DNA of 45,148 nt from Pseudomonadota bacterium (GCA_021827145.1 JAKAXK010000008.1:1-45148), one strand, 5' to 3'; shown: positions 7,201-18,402, numbered from the stretch's first letter. Made by a program: numbers and translations. Notes: generated by a model from the letters alone, not told the origin.

Positions 7201-8067
7201 TTAGTCGCCGGCCGCAGGTGGCTTGGGCGGACGCCGGCGCCGGCCGCGACGACGCGGGCGAGGCTTCGGTGTGGCATCCGCGGGCGGCGCCACGGTAGCG
7301 GCAGGAGGCACCTCCACGAGATCAACCGACGAAGAGCGCGGTCTCACGCGATAGGCCACGAGCAGCCCTGCCTCGAACAGACCCCACATGGCGAGCGCCA
7401 GGGTGGTCTGGGAAAAGGCATCGGGCGGGGTAATGATGGCGGCGATAACGAAGGCCCCGAGGATCACATAGCGGCGCTTGGCCGACAGCGTCTCAGGCCG
7501 CAACACCCCCATGAGGACCAGAAGCACGAGGGCGACCGGCACCTCGAAGGCGAGCCCGAAAGCAAAAAAAAGTGTGAGCACGAAACTCAGGTAGTGATTG
7601 ATGTCGGTCATGACACGCACGCCGGCGGGCGCGGCATGGGCGAAAAAACCAAAGGTCAGGGGAAAGATCACGAAATACGCGAAGGCCATGCCCAGATAAA
7701 AGAGCAAGGTGCTCGATACGAGCAACGGTGTGACGAGACGGCGTTCGCGCTGATAAAGACCCGGTGCGACGAATGCCCACATTTGATACAGGATAAACGG
7801 GATGGCGAGGGCGAGCGCGGTCGCGAACGTAAGCTTGAGCGGCGCTATGAAGGTCGACGGCAGGTTGGTCGCGATCATCGCCCCGCTCTTGGGAAGCACC
7901 GAAGTCAAGGGGCGCGCCAGCAAACGGTAGAGCGCGTTGTCGAACGGGAAGAGGGCGACGAACAACACCAAGACCGCGACTAGGGACCGTAAAAGCCGGG
8001 ACCGAAGCTCGAGGAGATGTTCGATGAAGCTCGCTTCGGCGCTCTCAGACGCCCTGGCCGCCATCAC
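7201..8067 (-). CDS. tatC: Sec-independent protein translocase TatC
   Basis: The product is 288 aa. TatC is the six-span inner-membrane receptor that binds twin-arginine signal peptides and recruits TatB and TatA to export folded proteins. The N-terminus ASFIEHLLELRSRLLRSL is the family hallmark, with the Glu and Arg of the signal-peptide site. FYLGMAFAYFVIFPLTFGFF and the stretch around AIITPPDAFSQTTLALAMWGLFE are also diagnostic. After the last span a tail of about 45 residues is unusually rich in Arg and Pro ([16 protein letters not shown]). The start (ATG at 8067 or 8064) lies inside the tatB reading frame, an overlap of about 20 bases, so translation is coupled. It is the last gene of the his-tat block. 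Confidence 0.95.
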   Translation of the reverse strand: MMAARASESAEASFIEHLLELRSRLLRSLVAVLVLFVALFPFDNALYRLLARPLTSVLPKSGAMIATNLPSTFIAPLKLTFATALALAIPFILYQMWAFVAPGLYQRERRLVTPLLVSSTLLFYLGMAFAYFVIFPLTFGFFAHAAPAGVRVMTDINHYLSFVLTLFFAFGLAFEVPVALVLLVLMGVLRPETLSAKRRYVILGAFVIAAIITPPDAFSQTTLALAMWGLFEAGLLVAYRVRPRSSSVDLVEVPPAATVAPPADATPKPRPRRRGRRRRPPKPPAAGD

Positions 8068-8491
8068 CCTTCCCTATTTTGGATGGATCCCCACCTGTGC
8101 GTGCCGCTGTCCGACGGCGACCGCGGCGGCGGCGCCGCTTGGCGGGACTCGCCGCCTGTGGCGGGCGGCGCGGGATATCGGGAGAGGCGGTAAGCTCCGG
8201 CGGCTCGCGGTCAGGACTCTCGTCGCCCAAGGCCTCCTGCCAGTCGTGCGGCACCGAATCGTGAAGCAGGGCCTTGGTGCGTTGCCATTCTTCATTCAGC
8301 TCGCGCAGCGGCGCCAAATGCTCGGTCCCGACCTGACCATCGAGGTCTTGTTTCATCTTCGCCGCGAATTTTCGTGCGCGCGCCACCCAGCGTCCCGCAC
8401 CGCGCGCGACATCGGGTAGGTGACGAGGGTCCAACACGATAACGGCAACGACAGCGATGATCAGGAGTTCTGAGAAGCTGAAATCGAACAT
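8045..8491 (-). CDS. tatB: Sec-independent protein translocase TatB
   Basis: The product is 148 aa. TatB has one N-terminal membrane helix followed by an amphipathic helix and partners TatC in the signal-peptide receptor complex. MFDFSFSELLIIAVVAVIVLDPRHLPDVARGAGRW shows the TatB pattern: the F-[DG]-x-x-[FM]-x-E-L start, a transmembrane helix, then a P-x-x-LP hinge. The amphipathic helix RKFAAKMKQDLDGQVGTEHLAPL follows. The C-terminal third is disordered with an Arg cluster (KRRRRRGRRRTAART) resembling the TatC tail encoded next to it. The gene sits 12 bases after tatA and overlaps tatC. Confidence 0.93.
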   Translation of the reverse strand: MFDFSFSELLIIAVVAVIVLDPRHLPDVARGAGRWVARARKFAAKMKQDLDGQVGTEHLAPLRELNEEWQRTKALLHDSVPHDWQEALGDESPDREPPELTASPDIPRRPPQAASPAKRRRRRGRRRTAARTGGDPSKIGKGDGGQGV

Positions 8492-8503
8492 CGGCCCCCA
8501 GGC

Positions 8504-8776
8504 CTAACCCTTGCGAACCCGCGTGGCGTCCGCAGCCTTGGATCCGCCCACTGGACTGGCCTGACCTTCTATGATGCGCCCATGGTCGTCGCCCGCCGAA
8601 GGCCCTGGTGCGGCCTCCTCGGTCTTGTCGCTCGCCGACTCTTCCTTCATCGCGCTCCGAAAGCTCTTGATCGCACCCCCGAGATCGCTGCCGATATTGC
8701 GGACCTTGCTCGTGCCAAACAGCACGAGGACGACCGCCAGAATGATCAAAAGGTGCCAGATACTGAAAAAATCCAT
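8504..8776 (-). CDS. tatA: Sec-independent protein translocase TatA
   Basis: The product is 90 aa. TatA oligomerises to form the protein-conducting assembly of the Tat pathway. The sequence has a short hydrophobic helix ([18 protein letters not shown]), the [27 protein letters not shown] hinge and amphipathic helix, and an acidic flexible tail. The FG hinge is the key TatA feature. AGGAGG lies six bases before the ATG. The gene follows the HIT gene by 9 bases, and tatABC are in canonical order. Confidence 0.94.
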   Translation of the reverse strand: MDFFSIWHLLIILAVVLVLFGTSKVRNIGSDLGGAIKSFRSAMKEESASDKTEEAAPGPSAGDDHGRIIEGQASPVGGSKAADATRVRKG

Positions 8777-8785
8777 AGCCGCCTC

Positions 8786-9121
8786 CTAGAAACCGGGCAA
8801 TCGACCGCCGCCCAGCACATGGATGTGCAGATGGGGAATTTCCTGGCCGCCGCCAGGCCCCGTATTGATGATCGTCCGAAAGCCATCGGTGAGGCCGCCT
8901 CGGCGCGCGATCTCCGGTAGAACGGACACCGCATGCGCCATGAGTTCGGCGTGCTCGGGCCCCACCTCGTTCAGGCTCGGGATGTGTTCCCGCACTATGA
9001 CGAGCAGATGGACCGGGGCCTTGGGGTACTTGTCGGCGATCACGATGAGGTGCTCGTCCTCATAGAGTCGCGGGGCCGGAATTTGGTTTCCGACAATCTG
9101 ACAGAAAATGCATTGCGACAT
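8786..9121 (-). CDS. HIT-family nucleotide-binding hydrolase (HinT-like)
   Basis: The product is 111 aa, the normal size for HinT. HIT proteins hydrolyse nucleoside phosphoramidates such as AMP-lysine. The N-terminal zinc or structural motif CIFCQI, the core YPKAPVHLLVIVREHIPSL and the catalytic histidine triad HLHIHVLGGG near the C-terminus are intact. Being between hisE and tatA is a common gammaproteobacterial and betaproteobacterial arrangement. The start is 3 bases after the hisE stop, so it belongs to the same transcript. Confidence 0.93.
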   Translation of the reverse strand: MSQCIFCQIVGNQIPAPRLYEDEHLIVIADKYPKAPVHLLVIVREHIPSLNEVGPEHAELMAHAVSVLPEIARRGGLTDGFRTIINTGPGGGQEIPHLHIHVLGGGRLPGF

Positions 9122-9124
9122 AAG

Positions 9125-9448
9125 CTAACCCTCGTGGCGGCGCGCCTTTTCCTCGATACCGGACCGCCCCATGCGCCCCTTCAGTTCCGCCAGGATCTGC
9201 TCGGGACTGATATCCAGGAAGGCCAGCATGACCAAGCAATGGAACCAGAGGTCCGCGGTCTCATGGATCAGTGCCTTGGGATCACCCCCCTTGGCGGCGA
9301 TCACGGTCTCAACGGCCTCTTCCCCGACCTTCTTCAGAATGCCATCCAGCCCCTTATGGTAAAGCGAGGCCACATAAGAGGTCTTGGGGTCGGCACTGGT
9401 GCGCGCCTTCAGCGTGGCATAGAGCTCGGCCAATAGCTCGTCGCTCAT
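9125..9448 (-). CDS. hisE: Phosphoribosyl-ATP pyrophosphatase
   Basis: The product is 107 aa. HisE removes pyrophosphate from phosphoribosyl-ATP, the second step of histidine synthesis. The all-alpha MazG-like fold shows [32 protein letters not shown], with the Glu cluster that binds magnesium, then [15 protein letters not shown]. It is separate from hisI, unlike the fused enterobacterial HisIE. The ATG at 9448 overlaps the hisI stop by 4 bases (ATGA). Confidence 0.95.
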   Translation of the reverse strand: MSDELLAELYATLKARTSADPKTSYVASLYHKGLDGILKKVGEEAVETVIAAKGGDPKALIHETADLWFHCLVMLAFLDISPEQILAELKGRMGRSGIEEKARRHEG

Positions 9449-9870
9449 TCTACCCCCGATCCCGGCCCTGCGCTGGCCGCCTGTCCATAAATCTCCTGAG
9501 CGGTCTTCAATATCGGGTCCACCGGGACGAAAACCGCGCCGCGTAGAGGTGAAAAAAAACAACTTTCGCGCCCGGTATGGCAGGCGATGCCCCCGATCTG
9601 CTCGACCTGCAAGAGCAGGGTGTCGCCATCGCAATCGAGTCGCACCTCCTGGAGACGCTGGATATGGCCCGATTCTTCCCCTTTACGCCACAATCGTCCG
9701 CGTGACCTCGACCAATAAATGGCCCGGCCCTCGGCCAAGCTCAAGGCCAGGGACTCGGCATTCATCCAGGCGAGCATAAGTACGCGCCCGCTCTTCGCGT
9801 CCTGGGCGATGGCCGGCACGAGCCCGTCGTCCGACCATTTCACCTGAGAAAGCCAGGCGGGCTCGGTCAT
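9445..9870 (-). CDS. hisI: Phosphoribosyl-AMP cyclohydrolase
   Basis: The product is 141 aa. HisI is the zinc enzyme opening the adenine ring of phosphoribosyl-AMP, the third step of the pathway. Family motifs are [40 protein letters not shown], with DCDGDTLLL carrying the magnesium Asp residues and [11 protein letters not shown] the zinc cysteines. It overlaps hisF by 4 bases upstream and hisE by 4 downstream, so the trio is tightly coupled. Confidence 0.95.
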   Translation of the reverse strand: MTEPAWLSQVKWSDDGLVPAIAQDAKSGRVLMLAWMNAESLALSLAEGRAIYWSRSRGRLWRKGEESGHIQRLQEVRLDCDGDTLLLQVEQIGGIACHTGRESCFFSPLRGAVFVPVDPILKTAQEIYGQAASAGPGSGVE

Positions 9871-10622
9871 AAACGCACCTCGATGCCGCGATCGGCCATG
9901 TAACGCTTGGCCGCGCCCACGGTGAACTCCCCGAAATGGAAGATGCTCGCCGCAAGCACGGCATCCGCATGGCCTTCAAGGATACCATCGGCCAAATGCG
10001 CAAGCGTACCCACCCCGCCGGAGGCTATGACCGGCACCGTTACGGCCGCGGACACCGCGCGCGTGAGGGCTAAATCGAAACCATCGCGCGTACCGTCGCG
10101 ATCCATACTCGTCAGCAGGATCTCGCCCGCGCCGAAGGCGCTCATGCGCGCTGCCCATTCCACGGCATCAAGACCGGTCGGGCGGCGCCCGCCGTGCGTA
10201 AATACCTCCCAGTGGCCGTCGACGGTCTTGGCGTCGACCGCCACCACCAGGCACTGCGCGCCGAAGTGGTCGGCGGCCTCTTTGATGAAGTCCGGGCGCT
10301 GTACGGCTGCGGAGTTGATACCGACCTTGTCGGCCCCGGCGTTCAATAGCCGCCGTATGTCGGCGATCGCGCGGACGCCGCCGCCCACGGTCAGGGGGAT
10401 GAAGACCTGCGAGGCGATCGCCTCGACCACGGACACCATGGTCTCGCGCCCCTCGTGACTGGCGCTGATGTCGAGGAAGGTGATCTCGTCGGCGCCATCG
10501 GCGTCATAATGGCGGGCCACCGAGACGGGATCGCCGGCGTCGCGGATCTCCTGAAAACGCACCCCCTTGACCACGCGCCCACAATCGACGTCGAGGCAGG
10601 GGATGACTCGCTTGGCGAGCAT
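9867..10622 (-). CDS. hisF: Imidazole glycerol phosphate synthase, cyclase subunit
   Basis: The product is 251 aa. HisF is the (beta-alpha)8 barrel that uses ammonia from HisH to close the imidazole ring, giving IGP and [28 protein letters not shown] carries the catalytic Asp, [12 protein letters not shown] the first phosphate loop, and the second-half loops include [24 protein letters not shown] and VIASGGVG. The ATG at 10622 overlaps the hisA stop (TGATG), and the end overlaps hisI. Confidence 0.96.
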   Translation of the reverse strand: MLAKRVIPCLDVDCGRVVKGVRFQEIRDAGDPVSVARHYDADGADEITFLDISASHEGRETMVSVVEAIASQVFIPLTVGGGVRAIADIRRLLNAGADKVGINSAAVQRPDFIKEAADHFGAQCLVVAVDAKTVDGHWEVFTHGGRRPTGLDAVEWAARMSAFGAGEILLTSMDRDGTRDGFDLALTRAVSAAVTVPVIASGGVGTLAHLADGILEGHADAVLAASIFHFGEFTVGAAKRYMADRGIEVRL

Positions 10623-11380
10623 CAGACCAAGGCGCCGCTGCCCGACCGGTCCAGCTCGTCGGCCAGGCGCTGGGCCTCGCGCAGAATCAGCTTCCCTTCA
10701 TACAGCGCACGGCCCGTGATCGCCCCTTGCACCCCGGCATCGGCGATGGAGCAAAGCTTGCGGATATCCTCGAGATTGGCGATACCGCCGGAGGCGATGA
10801 CCGGAATCGAAATCGCATTGGCGAGCTTGCGCGTGTCCTCGATATTGACACCGTGCATCATGCCGTCGCGCCCGATATCGGTGTAGATGACGGCCTCGAC
10901 GCCGTCGTCCTGATAGCGATGCACGAGATCGATGACATCGTGCCCAGAAAGCTTCGACCAGCCGTCGGTCGCCACCTTGCCTTCGCGCGCGTCAAGACCG
11001 ACCAGGATGTGTCCGGGAAACTCCGCGCACATATCGCCCACGAAATGCGGCATATTCACCGCCTTGGTGCCCAGAATCACATAGCGCACGCCCGCGTCCA
11101 GATAGGTCTGGATGGTCTCCTCGGTGCGGATCCCGCCACCCACCTGGATCGTGATATCGGGGTAGCTCTGCGCGATCTCGTGGATCACCCGGGCATTCAC
11201 GGGCTCGCCGGCAAACGCCCCGTTCAGATCCACGACATGGATGCGCTTGGCCCCTTCATCGACCCAGCGGCCGGCGAGCTCCACCGGATCATCGGAAAAT
11301 ACCGTCTCGTCGTCCATCCGACCCTGCCGCAACCGGACGCAACGACCATCTTTGAGGTCAATCGCTGGAATGATTAGCAT
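10622..11380 (-). CDS. hisA: ProFAR isomerase
   Basis: The product is 252 aa. HisA is the barrel isomerase converting ProFAR to PRFAR, homologous to His[21 protein letters not shown] includes the catalytic Asp of [19 protein letters not shown] and [13 protein letters not shown] are the two phosphate-binding loops, and [12 protein letters not shown] holds the second catalytic Asp. The ATG at 11380 lies inside the last codons of hisH, a 7-base overlap. Confidence 0.96.
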   Translation of the reverse strand: MLIIPAIDLKDGRCVRLRQGRMDDETVFSDDPVELAGRWVDEGAKRIHVVDLNGAFAGEPVNARVIHEIAQSYPDITIQVGGGIRTEETIQTYLDAGVRYVILGTKAVNMPHFVGDMCAEFPGHILVGLDAREGKVATDGWSKLSGHDVIDLVHRYQDDGVEAVIYTDIGRDGMMHGVNIEDTRKLANAISIPVIASGGIANLEDIRKLCSIADAGVQGAITGRALYEGKLILREAQRLADELDRSGSGALV

Positions 11381-12024
11381 TTCTCGGTCCGCCCGTCCCA
11401 AGCCATAAAATTCTGAAGCAGGCGCAATCCCGCGCGCTGGCTCTTCTCCGGATGGAATTGCACAGCGAAGATGTTTCCATAGGCCGCGGCCGATGTAAAG
11501 CGAACCCCGTAATCCGTAACCCCGATCGTCTCGGCGGCATCGGCGGCATCCGCGTAATAGCTGTGCACAAAGTAGAATCGCGTCTCGTCGGCGATACCCT
11601 CCCATAGCGGATGGGGGCACCTCTGGCGAACCTGGTTCCAGCCCATATGGGGCACCTTCAGGCGCGCGCCCGTAGCATCGACGGGCGCCATGAAAAGCCG
11701 CACACTCCCAGCCAGGAGCCCAAGGCCCGCAACACCCCCCCCTTCCTCGCTGTGCTCATAGAGGGCCTGCAGACCCAAGCAGATACCGAGAAAGGGGCGC
11801 TCGCGCGCGGCCTGCATCACCGCCTCGCGCAGCTCGTCGCGCAAGAGGGCCTGCATGCATCCTCGGATCGCTCCCTGACCCGGGAAGACCACACGATCGG
11901 CCGCAGCGATGGTGCGCGCATCCGCAGCTAGCACCACGCGGGCCTTGGGGGCCACATGCTCCAAGGCCTTCGCGACCGAGCGCAAGTTCCCCATACCGTA
12001 ATCCAAGACGGCAACAGTAGACAT
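11374..12024 (-). CDS. hisH: Imidazole glycerol phosphate synthase, glutaminase subunit
   Basis: The product is 216 aa. HisH is a class I glutamine amidotransferase that feeds ammonia through the HisF barrel. [14 protein letters not shown] is the N-terminal signature, FPGQGAI forms the oxyanion strand region, and [18 protein letters not shown] carries the nucleophilic Cys. The catalytic His-Glu pair is in [11 protein letters not shown]. It follows hisB by 6 bases and overlaps hisA. Confidence 0.96.
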   Translation of the reverse strand: MSTVAVLDYGMGNLRSVAKALEHVAPKARVVLAADARTIAAADRVVFPGQGAIRGCMQALLRDELREAVMQAARERPFLGICLGLQALYEHSEEGGGVAGLGLLAGSVRLFMAPVDATGARLKVPHMGWNQVRQRCPHPLWEGIADETRFYFVHSYYADAADAAETIGVTDYGVRFTSAAAYGNIFAVQFHPEKSQRAGLRLLQNFMAWDGRTEKC

Positions 12025-12030
12025 AGCCGA

Positions 12031-12618
12031 CTAGAGGCTACCCTTGGTGGATGGAATCTGTGCGGGCGCACGCGTATCGGGCGCCAGAGCCATGCGCAGC
12101 GCGCGCCCGAGAGCCTTGAAGAGAGTCTCTGCGACATGATGCGCGTTGTGACCGGCCAAGACATCGACGTGGATGGTCACCTGCGCATGATTCACGAAAC
12201 CGCGCAAAAACTCCTCAATCAAATCGACATCGAAATCGTTGATATGCGCGCGCGGGAAGGTCGCGCGATAAAAAAGCCCCGGGCGGCCGGACAGATCCAC
12301 GACCACGCGCGTCAGCGCCTCATCCAAGGGAACATAGGCGTGACCGTAGCGGGTCAGCCCCGCCTTGTTGCCCATCGCCTTATGCAGGGCCTGACCCAAG
12401 GTGATACCCACGTCTTCCACGGTGTGGTGGGCGTCCACCGCCAAATCGCCGTTGGCCTCGATTGCGAGGTCCATGAGCCCGTGGCGAGCCACTTGGTCGA
12501 GCATATGTTCGAAGAAAGGAAGGCCCGTCTTCAACCGCGCGACACCGCTCCCGTCGATCGCCAGGGTCACCGCGATATCGGTCTCCAAAGTTTTCCTAAC
12601 GACGCTCGCCGTCCGCAC
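12031..12618 (-). CDS. hisB: Imidazoleglycerol-phosphate dehydratase
   Basis: The product is 195 aa, a monofunctional dehydratase without the phosphatase domain of enteric HisB. Manganese-binding His motifs are [38 protein letters not shown] and [20 protein letters not shown]. The start is taken as GTG at 12618: AGAGAGGAA lies just upstream and [15 protein letters not shown] aligns with the family N-terminus (usually R-x-a-x-v-x-R-x-T-x-E-T). A longer reading from 12858 would add 80 low-complexity residues and is rejected. A separate histidinol phosphatase is not in the window. Confidence 0.94.
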   Translation of the reverse strand: MRTASVVRKTLETDIAVTLAIDGSGVARLKTGLPFFEHMLDQVARHGLMDLAIEANGDLAVDAHHTVEDVGITLGQALHKAMGNKAGLTRYGHAYVPLDEALTRVVVDLSGRPGLFYRATFPRAHINDFDVDLIEEFLRGFVNHAQVTIHVDVLAGHNAHHVAETLFKALGRALRMALAPDTRAPAQIPSTKGSL

Positions 12619-12653
12619 AACCGTTCCTCTCTCTGGGCTGGAGTGCAGACAGC

Positions 12654-13721
12654 CTACAAGGCCTGAGCCAAGGCCGCAAGGAAGGCGGTATTTTCCGCCG
12701 GGGTCCCGACTGTGACGCGCAGACACCCACGCAGGGCACCCCCGGCGCCAGCCAGGTTCTTGACCAGGATGCCGGCCTCCTTGAGGCGGCCATGGATGCG
12801 CTCGGCGTCCTCGGCCACGGGGGGGCGAAAGAGCAGGAAATTCGCCTCGCTCGGCCACACCGTGACCTGCCCCCGCAAGGCCTCGTAGAGACGTCCGCGC
12901 TCGCCGCGCAGGCGAGCCGCCTGGTCGGCAAATACGTCGGCGTAATCGAGGGCAAATTCTATGCTCGCGGCCGTCACCGAGCTCACATTATAGGGCAGGC
13001 GCACCTTGTCGAGCTCGGTGATCCAACGGCGATCGGCGGCGAGCCATCCGAAGCGCAAACCCGCCAGACCCTGTTTCGACAAGGTCCGCACAACCATGAG
13101 CCGGGGCGCCTCGGCCAATGCGCCCAGGAAGCTCGCCTGAGCAAAGGGGTGGTAGGCCTCGTCCACCACCACGACAGTATCGTCGACCTCCATCAGGGCG
13201 CGGATATCACCCTCCGGGTAGAGGGTGCCTGTGGGGTTGTTCGGGTAGGCCAGAAACAAGACCGCGGGGGCGTGCCGAACCAGCGCCGCCTTCAAGGCTC
13301 CAACATCGAGACCGAAGTCCTCCTTGAGCGGCACACTGACAAAGCGACGCCCGAGGATGGAAGCGATCTGCTCATACATGACGAAGGTCGGCGTGGGTGC
13401 CACCACCGTGACCTCGGGGGCCATAGCCAGCAGGATGTTCTGCAGGATCTCGTCCGAGCCGTTACCGAGGATGACGCCGGTGTCGGCGGCAAGCCCCGCG
13501 CTGCGGGCCAAACGCGCCTTCACGCGCTCGTAGTGATCGGGTGACGGATAGCGGTTCAGGGCGATGTCGCGCAAGGCATGCAGCCAGCGGTCACGCAATT
13601 CGATCGGCAGCCGATAAGGGCTCTCCATGGCGTCAAGCTTGATCGGAAACGCGCCCGACGGGACATGGTAGGCGTCGCGTCTGCGTACGCCTTGCGCTAT
13701 GAAACGCTCGATATCAGTCAT
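12654..13721 (-). CDS. hisC: Histidinol-phosphate aminotransferase
   Basis: The product is 355 aa. HisC is a class II PLP-dependent aminotransferase giving histidinol phosphate. KLDAMESPY and LNRYPSP are the family opening, GNGSDEILQ the PLP-phosphate loop, YPNNPTG and VVDEAYHPF the core, [15 protein letters not shown] holds the PLP lysine, and GCLRVTVGT the C-terminal arginine motif. The ATG at 13721 lies 8 bases inside the hisD end; a longer start at 13796 is not needed. Confidence 0.95.
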   Translation of the reverse strand: MTDIERFIAQGVRRRDAYHVPSGAFPIKLDAMESPYRLPIELRDRWLHALRDIALNRYPSPDHYERVKARLARSAGLAADTGVILGNGSDEILQNILLAMAPEVTVVAPTPTFVMYEQIASILGRRFVSVPLKEDFGLDVGALKAALVRHAPAVLFLAYPNNPTGTLYPEGDIRALMEVDDTVVVVDEAYHPFAQASFLGALAEAPRLMVVRTLSKQGLAGLRFGWLAADRRWITELDKVRLPYNVSSVTAASIEFALDYADVFADQAARLRGERGRLYEALRGQVTVWPSEANFLLFRPPVAEDAERIHGRLKEAGILVKNLAGAGGALRGCLRVTVGTPAENTAFLAALAQAL

Positions 13722-15012
13722 GCATGCGGCACTCGGCAGACAGGGCGTGCGCGGTGAGACCTTCCCCGCGCGCCAATACCGATGCGGTCTTGCCAAGTGC
13801 GGCGGCGCCCTCGGGCGTACACATCACAATGCTCGTCCTTTTCTGGAAGTCATAAACACCCAGAGGGGAACTGAAGCGCGCGGTCCCCGAGGTGGGGAGC
13901 ACGTGGTTGGGACCGGCACAATAATCCCCCAGGGACTCCGCCGTATAGCGCCCGACGAAGATCGCGCCCGCGTGCCGCACACGGTCGAGCATCGCCTCGG
14001 CACCGTCGAACGAAAGCTCGAGATGCTCGGGAGCCACTTCGTTCACGAGCCCCAGGGCCTCGTCGATATCTTGGACCTCGATCAGCGCCCCATGTCCGGC
14101 GAGCGCCGCCTCGATGATGGCGCGCCGCTCCATGCCTGGCAGCAGCCGTTCGATCTCCGCCGCCACCGCGTCCAGGAATGCCGCATCCGGCGCGAACAGA
14201 AGTGCCTGCGCGCCCTCGTCATGCTCAGCCTGCGCGAACAGGTCATAGGCGATCCATGTGGGATCGGTACGACCATCGCATACGATCGCGACCTCGGAAG
14301 GTCCGGCGATCATGTCGATCGCGACCTGCCCGTAGACCAGCCGCTTAGCGGCCGCCACATAGGCGTTTCCAGGGCCCACGATCTTGTCGACACGCGGCAC
14401 GGTCGCGGTCCCATAGGCCAGAGCGGCAACCGCCTGCGCGCCACCTGCCAGAAACACGCGATCGACCCCCGCGACATAGGCGGCGGCCAGCACGAGCGGG
14501 GGCGGCTCAGCCGGGGCGGGCGCCATCATGATGAGCTCGGCGACGCCCGCGATACGCGCGGGGATAGCGTTCATCAAGACCGACGAAGGATAGGCGGCCT
14601 TTCCGCCCGGCACATAGAGACCCACCCGATCGAGCGGCGTCACCTTCTGACCGAGCCGCGAACCCAGGGCGTCCTGCTCCATATGCGGGGCAAGGACCTG
14701 ATGCTCATGGAAGGCGCGGATGCGCGCGGCGGCCTCGTTCAGGGCGTCTTGCTGCGCGCGAGGCAACCCCTCGAAGGCCGCGCGCAGGAGCGGCGTAGGG
14801 ACCTCCAAATCGGCGACCGAGCCGGCTACGCGCTTATCGAGGCGCTCGGTCCACATGAGCAGCGCGGCGTCCCCGCGCAAGCGAACATCCTCAACGATAT
14901 CGCGGGCCACCGCCTCGGCCTTGCGCGAATCATCCTCGCTACGCTGAAGCAGCGCCTGAAACGCCGCACTAAAACCCTTATCTCCGCTCCGCAGTCGCGC
15001 GATCCGGTTCAT
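13714..15012 (-). CDS. hisD: Histidinol dehydrogenase
   Basis: The product is 432 aa. HisD performs the last two oxidations, histidinol to histidine, with NAD and zinc. [27 protein letters not shown] is the long conserved signature. [40 protein letters not shown] and VAPEHLEL carry the active-site His and Glu residues and zinc ligands. The ATG at 15012 overlaps the hisG stop by 4 bases. Family length is 430-440 aa, so it is complete. Confidence 0.96.
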   Translation of the reverse strand: MNRIARLRSGDKGFSAAFQALLQRSEDDSRKAEAVARDIVEDVRLRGDAALLMWTERLDKRVAGSVADLEVPTPLLRAAFEGLPRAQQDALNEAAARIRAFHEHQVLAPHMEQDALGSRLGQKVTPLDRVGLYVPGGKAAYPSSVLMNAIPARIAGVAELIMMAPAPAEPPPLVLAAAYVAGVDRVFLAGGAQAVAALAYGTATVPRVDKIVGPGNAYVAAAKRLVYGQVAIDMIAGPSEVAIVCDGRTDPTWIAYDLFAQAEHDEGAQALLFAPDAAFLDAVAAEIERLLPGMERRAIIEAALAGHGALIEVQDIDEALGLVNEVAPEHLELSFDGAEAMLDRVRHAGAIFVGRYTAESLGDYCAGPNHVLPTSGTARFSSPLGVYDFQKRTSIVMCTPEGAAALGKTASVLARGEGLTAHALSAECRMHD

Positions 15013-15647
15013 ATCTTCCGCTCCCCCGCCAGGGCCGCGATCACAGGCCTCAAGGCCTCGTATTTCGTCTTCATCGCCGCCCGGTTTGCCACCAGCCAAG
15101 CGCTCACATCGAGGACGTGCTCCACCGCCTTCAGGCCGTTGGCGGCCAGCGTACGCCCGCTACTCACCAGATCCACGATGCGATCCGCGAGACCCACGAG
15201 GGGCGCGAGCTCCATGGAGCCATACAGATGGATGATGTCGGCCTGGATGCCCTGAGCCGCAAAGTGGCGCTCGGTGATCTTCACGTATTTGGTCGCGACC
15301 CGTAGGCGCGTCCAGGTGCGCCCGGCAGCGCCGGCACCGCCATGGTCGGGTTCCGCCACCATGAGCCGGCAGCGCGCGATGTCGAGATCAGCAAGTTCAT
15401 AGAGGCCGTCGCCGCCGTCCTCCAAAAGGACATCCTTACCGGCGATACCGAGATCGGCGGCCCCATAGCGGACATAGGTCGGCACGTCCGCGGCGCGGAT
15501 CACGACTAACTGGACATCCGGAATGTTGGTGCCGACGATAAGCCGCCGGGTCTTGGCCAGATCTTCCTCGGGGACGATCCCGGCGCGCTCGAGCAAAGGA
15601 ATGCTCTCCTCGAGAATGCGTCCCTTCGATAAGGCAAGCGTGACCAT
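15009..15647 (-). CDS. hisG: ATP phosphoribosyltransferase, short form
   Basis: The product is 212 aa. HisG is the first and feedback-regulated step of histidine synthesis. This is the short form, without the C-terminal regulatory ACT-like domain of enteric HisG (about 299 aa). Short HisG works only with HisZ, a histidyl-tRNA synthetase-like regulatory subunit; hisZ is not in this window and should be elsewhere. [24 protein letters not shown] opens the protein, and [13 protein letters not shown], the PRPP loop [14 protein letters not shown] and YVKITERHF are typical. The gene starts one base after the murA stop. Confidence 0.96.
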   Translation of the reverse strand: MVTLALSKGRILEESIPLLERAGIVPEEDLAKTRRLIVGTNIPDVQLVVIRAADVPTYVRYGAADLGIAGKDVLLEDGGDGLYELADLDIARCRLMVAEPDHGGAGAAGRTWTRLRVATKYVKITERHFAAQGIQADIIHLYGSMELAPLVGLADRIVDLVSSGRTLAANGLKAVEHVLDVSAWLVANRAAMKTKYEALRPVIAALAGERKI

Positions 15648-15648
15648 G

Positions 15649-17000
<1,352 letters not shown>

Positions 17001-17020
17001 ACGCTCTTCCGCAGGATCGC

Positions 17021-17335
17021 TCAACTCCCGACGCCGGCCAGGAGCTTTTGCAACTCGCCCTTCTCGTAGAGTTCGGACATGATGTCGGAGCCGCCGACGA
17101 ACTCGCCGCGGACATAAAGCTGCGGGACGGTCGGCCAATTGGAGTAGCGCTTGATACCATCGCGAATCTCCGGATCGGCCAGCACGTCAATGCCCTTGAA
17201 CTGCGCCCCGCAGGCCTTGAGGATCTGCACCGATTTGCCGGAAAAGCCGCATTGGGGAAACTGGGGCGTGCCCTTCATGTAGAGGACGACATCGTTCTCC
17301 GTCACCTGCTGACGTATGCGCTCTTCAATACTCAT
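17021..17335 (-). CDS. grxD: Monothiol glutaredoxin, Grx4 type
   Basis: The product is 104 aa. Monothiol glutaredoxins bind a bridging 2Fe-2S cluster with glutathione and act in Fe-S trafficking together with BolA proteins. The site CGFS is in TPQFPQCGFSGKSVQILKACG. VVLYMKGTP, WPTVPQLYVRGEFVGGSDIM and the C-terminal helix complete the fold. The neighbouring gene encodes a BolA-family protein, the known partner, so the two probably form a heterodimeric Fe-S complex. The ATG is preceded by GGGAG. Confidence 0.95.
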   Translation of the reverse strand: MSIEERIRQQVTENDVVLYMKGTPQFPQCGFSGKSVQILKACGAQFKGIDVLADPEIRDGIKRYSNWPTVPQLYVRGEFVGGSDIMSELYEKGELQKLLAGVGS

Positions 17336-17367
17336 CTATTCGATCTCCCAATAAGCGGCGCCCGCCA

Positions 17368-17604
17368 TTACGGCAGCTCCGTCTTGATCGACAAGGCGTG
17401 GATCTGCTCACGCATCCGGTCGCCCAAAGTCCCATACACGAGCTGATGCTGCTGAATCCGGCTCTTGCCCTGAAAGGCGTCCGAAACGACGACCGCTTCA
17501 AAATGATGGCCGTCGCCGCTCACGCGCGCCTGCGCGCCTGGCAGCCCGGCCTCTATAAGATCCTTGATCTGTTGTGGCGTAATCATCTTTGTCACCGGTC
17601 CCAT
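17368..17604 (-). CDS. ibaG: BolA-family protein (IbaG-like)
   Basis: The product is 78 aa. The BolA fold binds Fe-S clusters with monothiol glutaredoxins; IbaG in E. coli is acid-induced and sits between mlaB and murA. Here the gene is in the same neighbourhood, with an ABC exporter and grxD added. Residues VSGDGHHFEAVVVSDAFQGKSRIQQHQLVYGTLGDRM follow the family pattern, with the conserved His and the RVxxHq-like helix (here RIQQHQ). AAGGG lies well placed before the ATG at 17604; a start at 17586 is also possible. Confidence 0.9.
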   Translation of the reverse strand: MGPVTKMITPQQIKDLIEAGLPGAQARVSGDGHHFEAVVVSDAFQGKSRIQQHQLVYGTLGDRMREQIHALSIKTELP

Positions 17605-17646
17605 CTAACCCTTAAGGATACCCGTCTCCGCGACCGCGGGGAAGGG

Positions 17647-18402
17647 TTAGTTCCGCAAGCGGTAGCCCCGGCCGACCAACGCCATGGCCAGGACGGAGAC
17701 GGCGACACAGAACGTCGCCACGAACGCGAGACTCAAGACCGGGGAGACATCCGAAGTCCCGAAGAAGCCGTAACGAAAACCATCGATCATGTAGAGCAGT
17801 GGATTCAGCCGCGAAACCGTCTGCCAAAAGGGGGGCAGATCGCGCAGAGAATAGAAGACCCCGCTCAAAAACGAGAGTGGCACGACCACGAAATTCTGAA
17901 AACCGGCCAGCTGGTCGAAGCGTTCCGCCCAGACCCCAGCGATCACACCCAAGGCACCGAGACCGGCGCTTCCCAAAAGACCAAAGAGCAGGAGGAAAAC
18001 CGGATGCAGGATCGGCAGCGGCACGAAAATGATCGCCGCTCCATACACGCCGACCGCGACACAGAGCGCGCGCACGACCGAGGCCCCCACGAACGCCAGA
18101 AAAAACTCGAGGGCCGACAAGGGCGACAACAGGATAAAAATCAGATTGCCCGTGATCTTGGACTGGATCAGGCTCGACGAGCTATTGGCAAAGGCATTCT
18201 GGATCATGGACATCATCATCAAGCCCGGGATCAGGAAGGCCACATAGGAGACGCCCGGCACGATGTCAGGGCGCCCCTTGAAGGTGCTCGCAAACACCAA
18301 GAGATAGAGGAGTGCAGTGACAACCGGCGCGAATATGGTCTGGAAGGCGACCTTGTAAAAGCGCAGCAACTCCTTGTAGAACAAGGTATTGAAGCCCTTC
18401 AT
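17647..18402 (-). CDS. ABC-2 type exporter permease, YadH-like
   Basis: The product is 251 aa from the ATG at 18402, chosen because GGAAGG stands before it. Six hydrophobic segments and the ABC-2 signature are visible: KELLRFYKVAFQTIFAPVVTALLYLLVF, FLIPGLMMMSMIQNAFANSSSS, NLIFILLSPLSALEFF and a final LNPLLYMIDGFRYGFFG. This pattern is that of YadH in E. coli, paired with the ATPase YadG. Substrate unknown. It follows the ATPase gene at 18548 after a 145-bp gap with no other gene. Confidence 0.85.
   Translation of the reverse strand: MKGFNTLFYKELLRFYKVAFQTIFAPVVTALLYLLVFASTFKGRPDIVPGVSYVAFLIPGLMMMSMIQNAFANSSSSLIQSKITGNLIFILLSPLSALEFFLAFVGASVVRALCVAVGVYGAAIIFVPLPILHPVFLLLFGLLGSAGLGALGVIAGVWAERFDQLAGFQNFVVVPLSFLSGVFYSLRDLPPFWQTVSRLNPLLYMIDGFRYGFFGTSDVSPVLSLAFVATFCVAVSVLAMALVGRGYRLRN

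Noticed and set aside
12619-12858. N-terminal extension of HisB by 80 residues
   Set aside because: The extension lies over hisC, has no HisB similarity, and the GTG at 12618 has a good ribosome binding site.
13699-15255. A long plus-strand open frame (518 codons) opposite hisD
   Set aside because: It is antisense to a clear hisD; high GC content produces long mirror frames.
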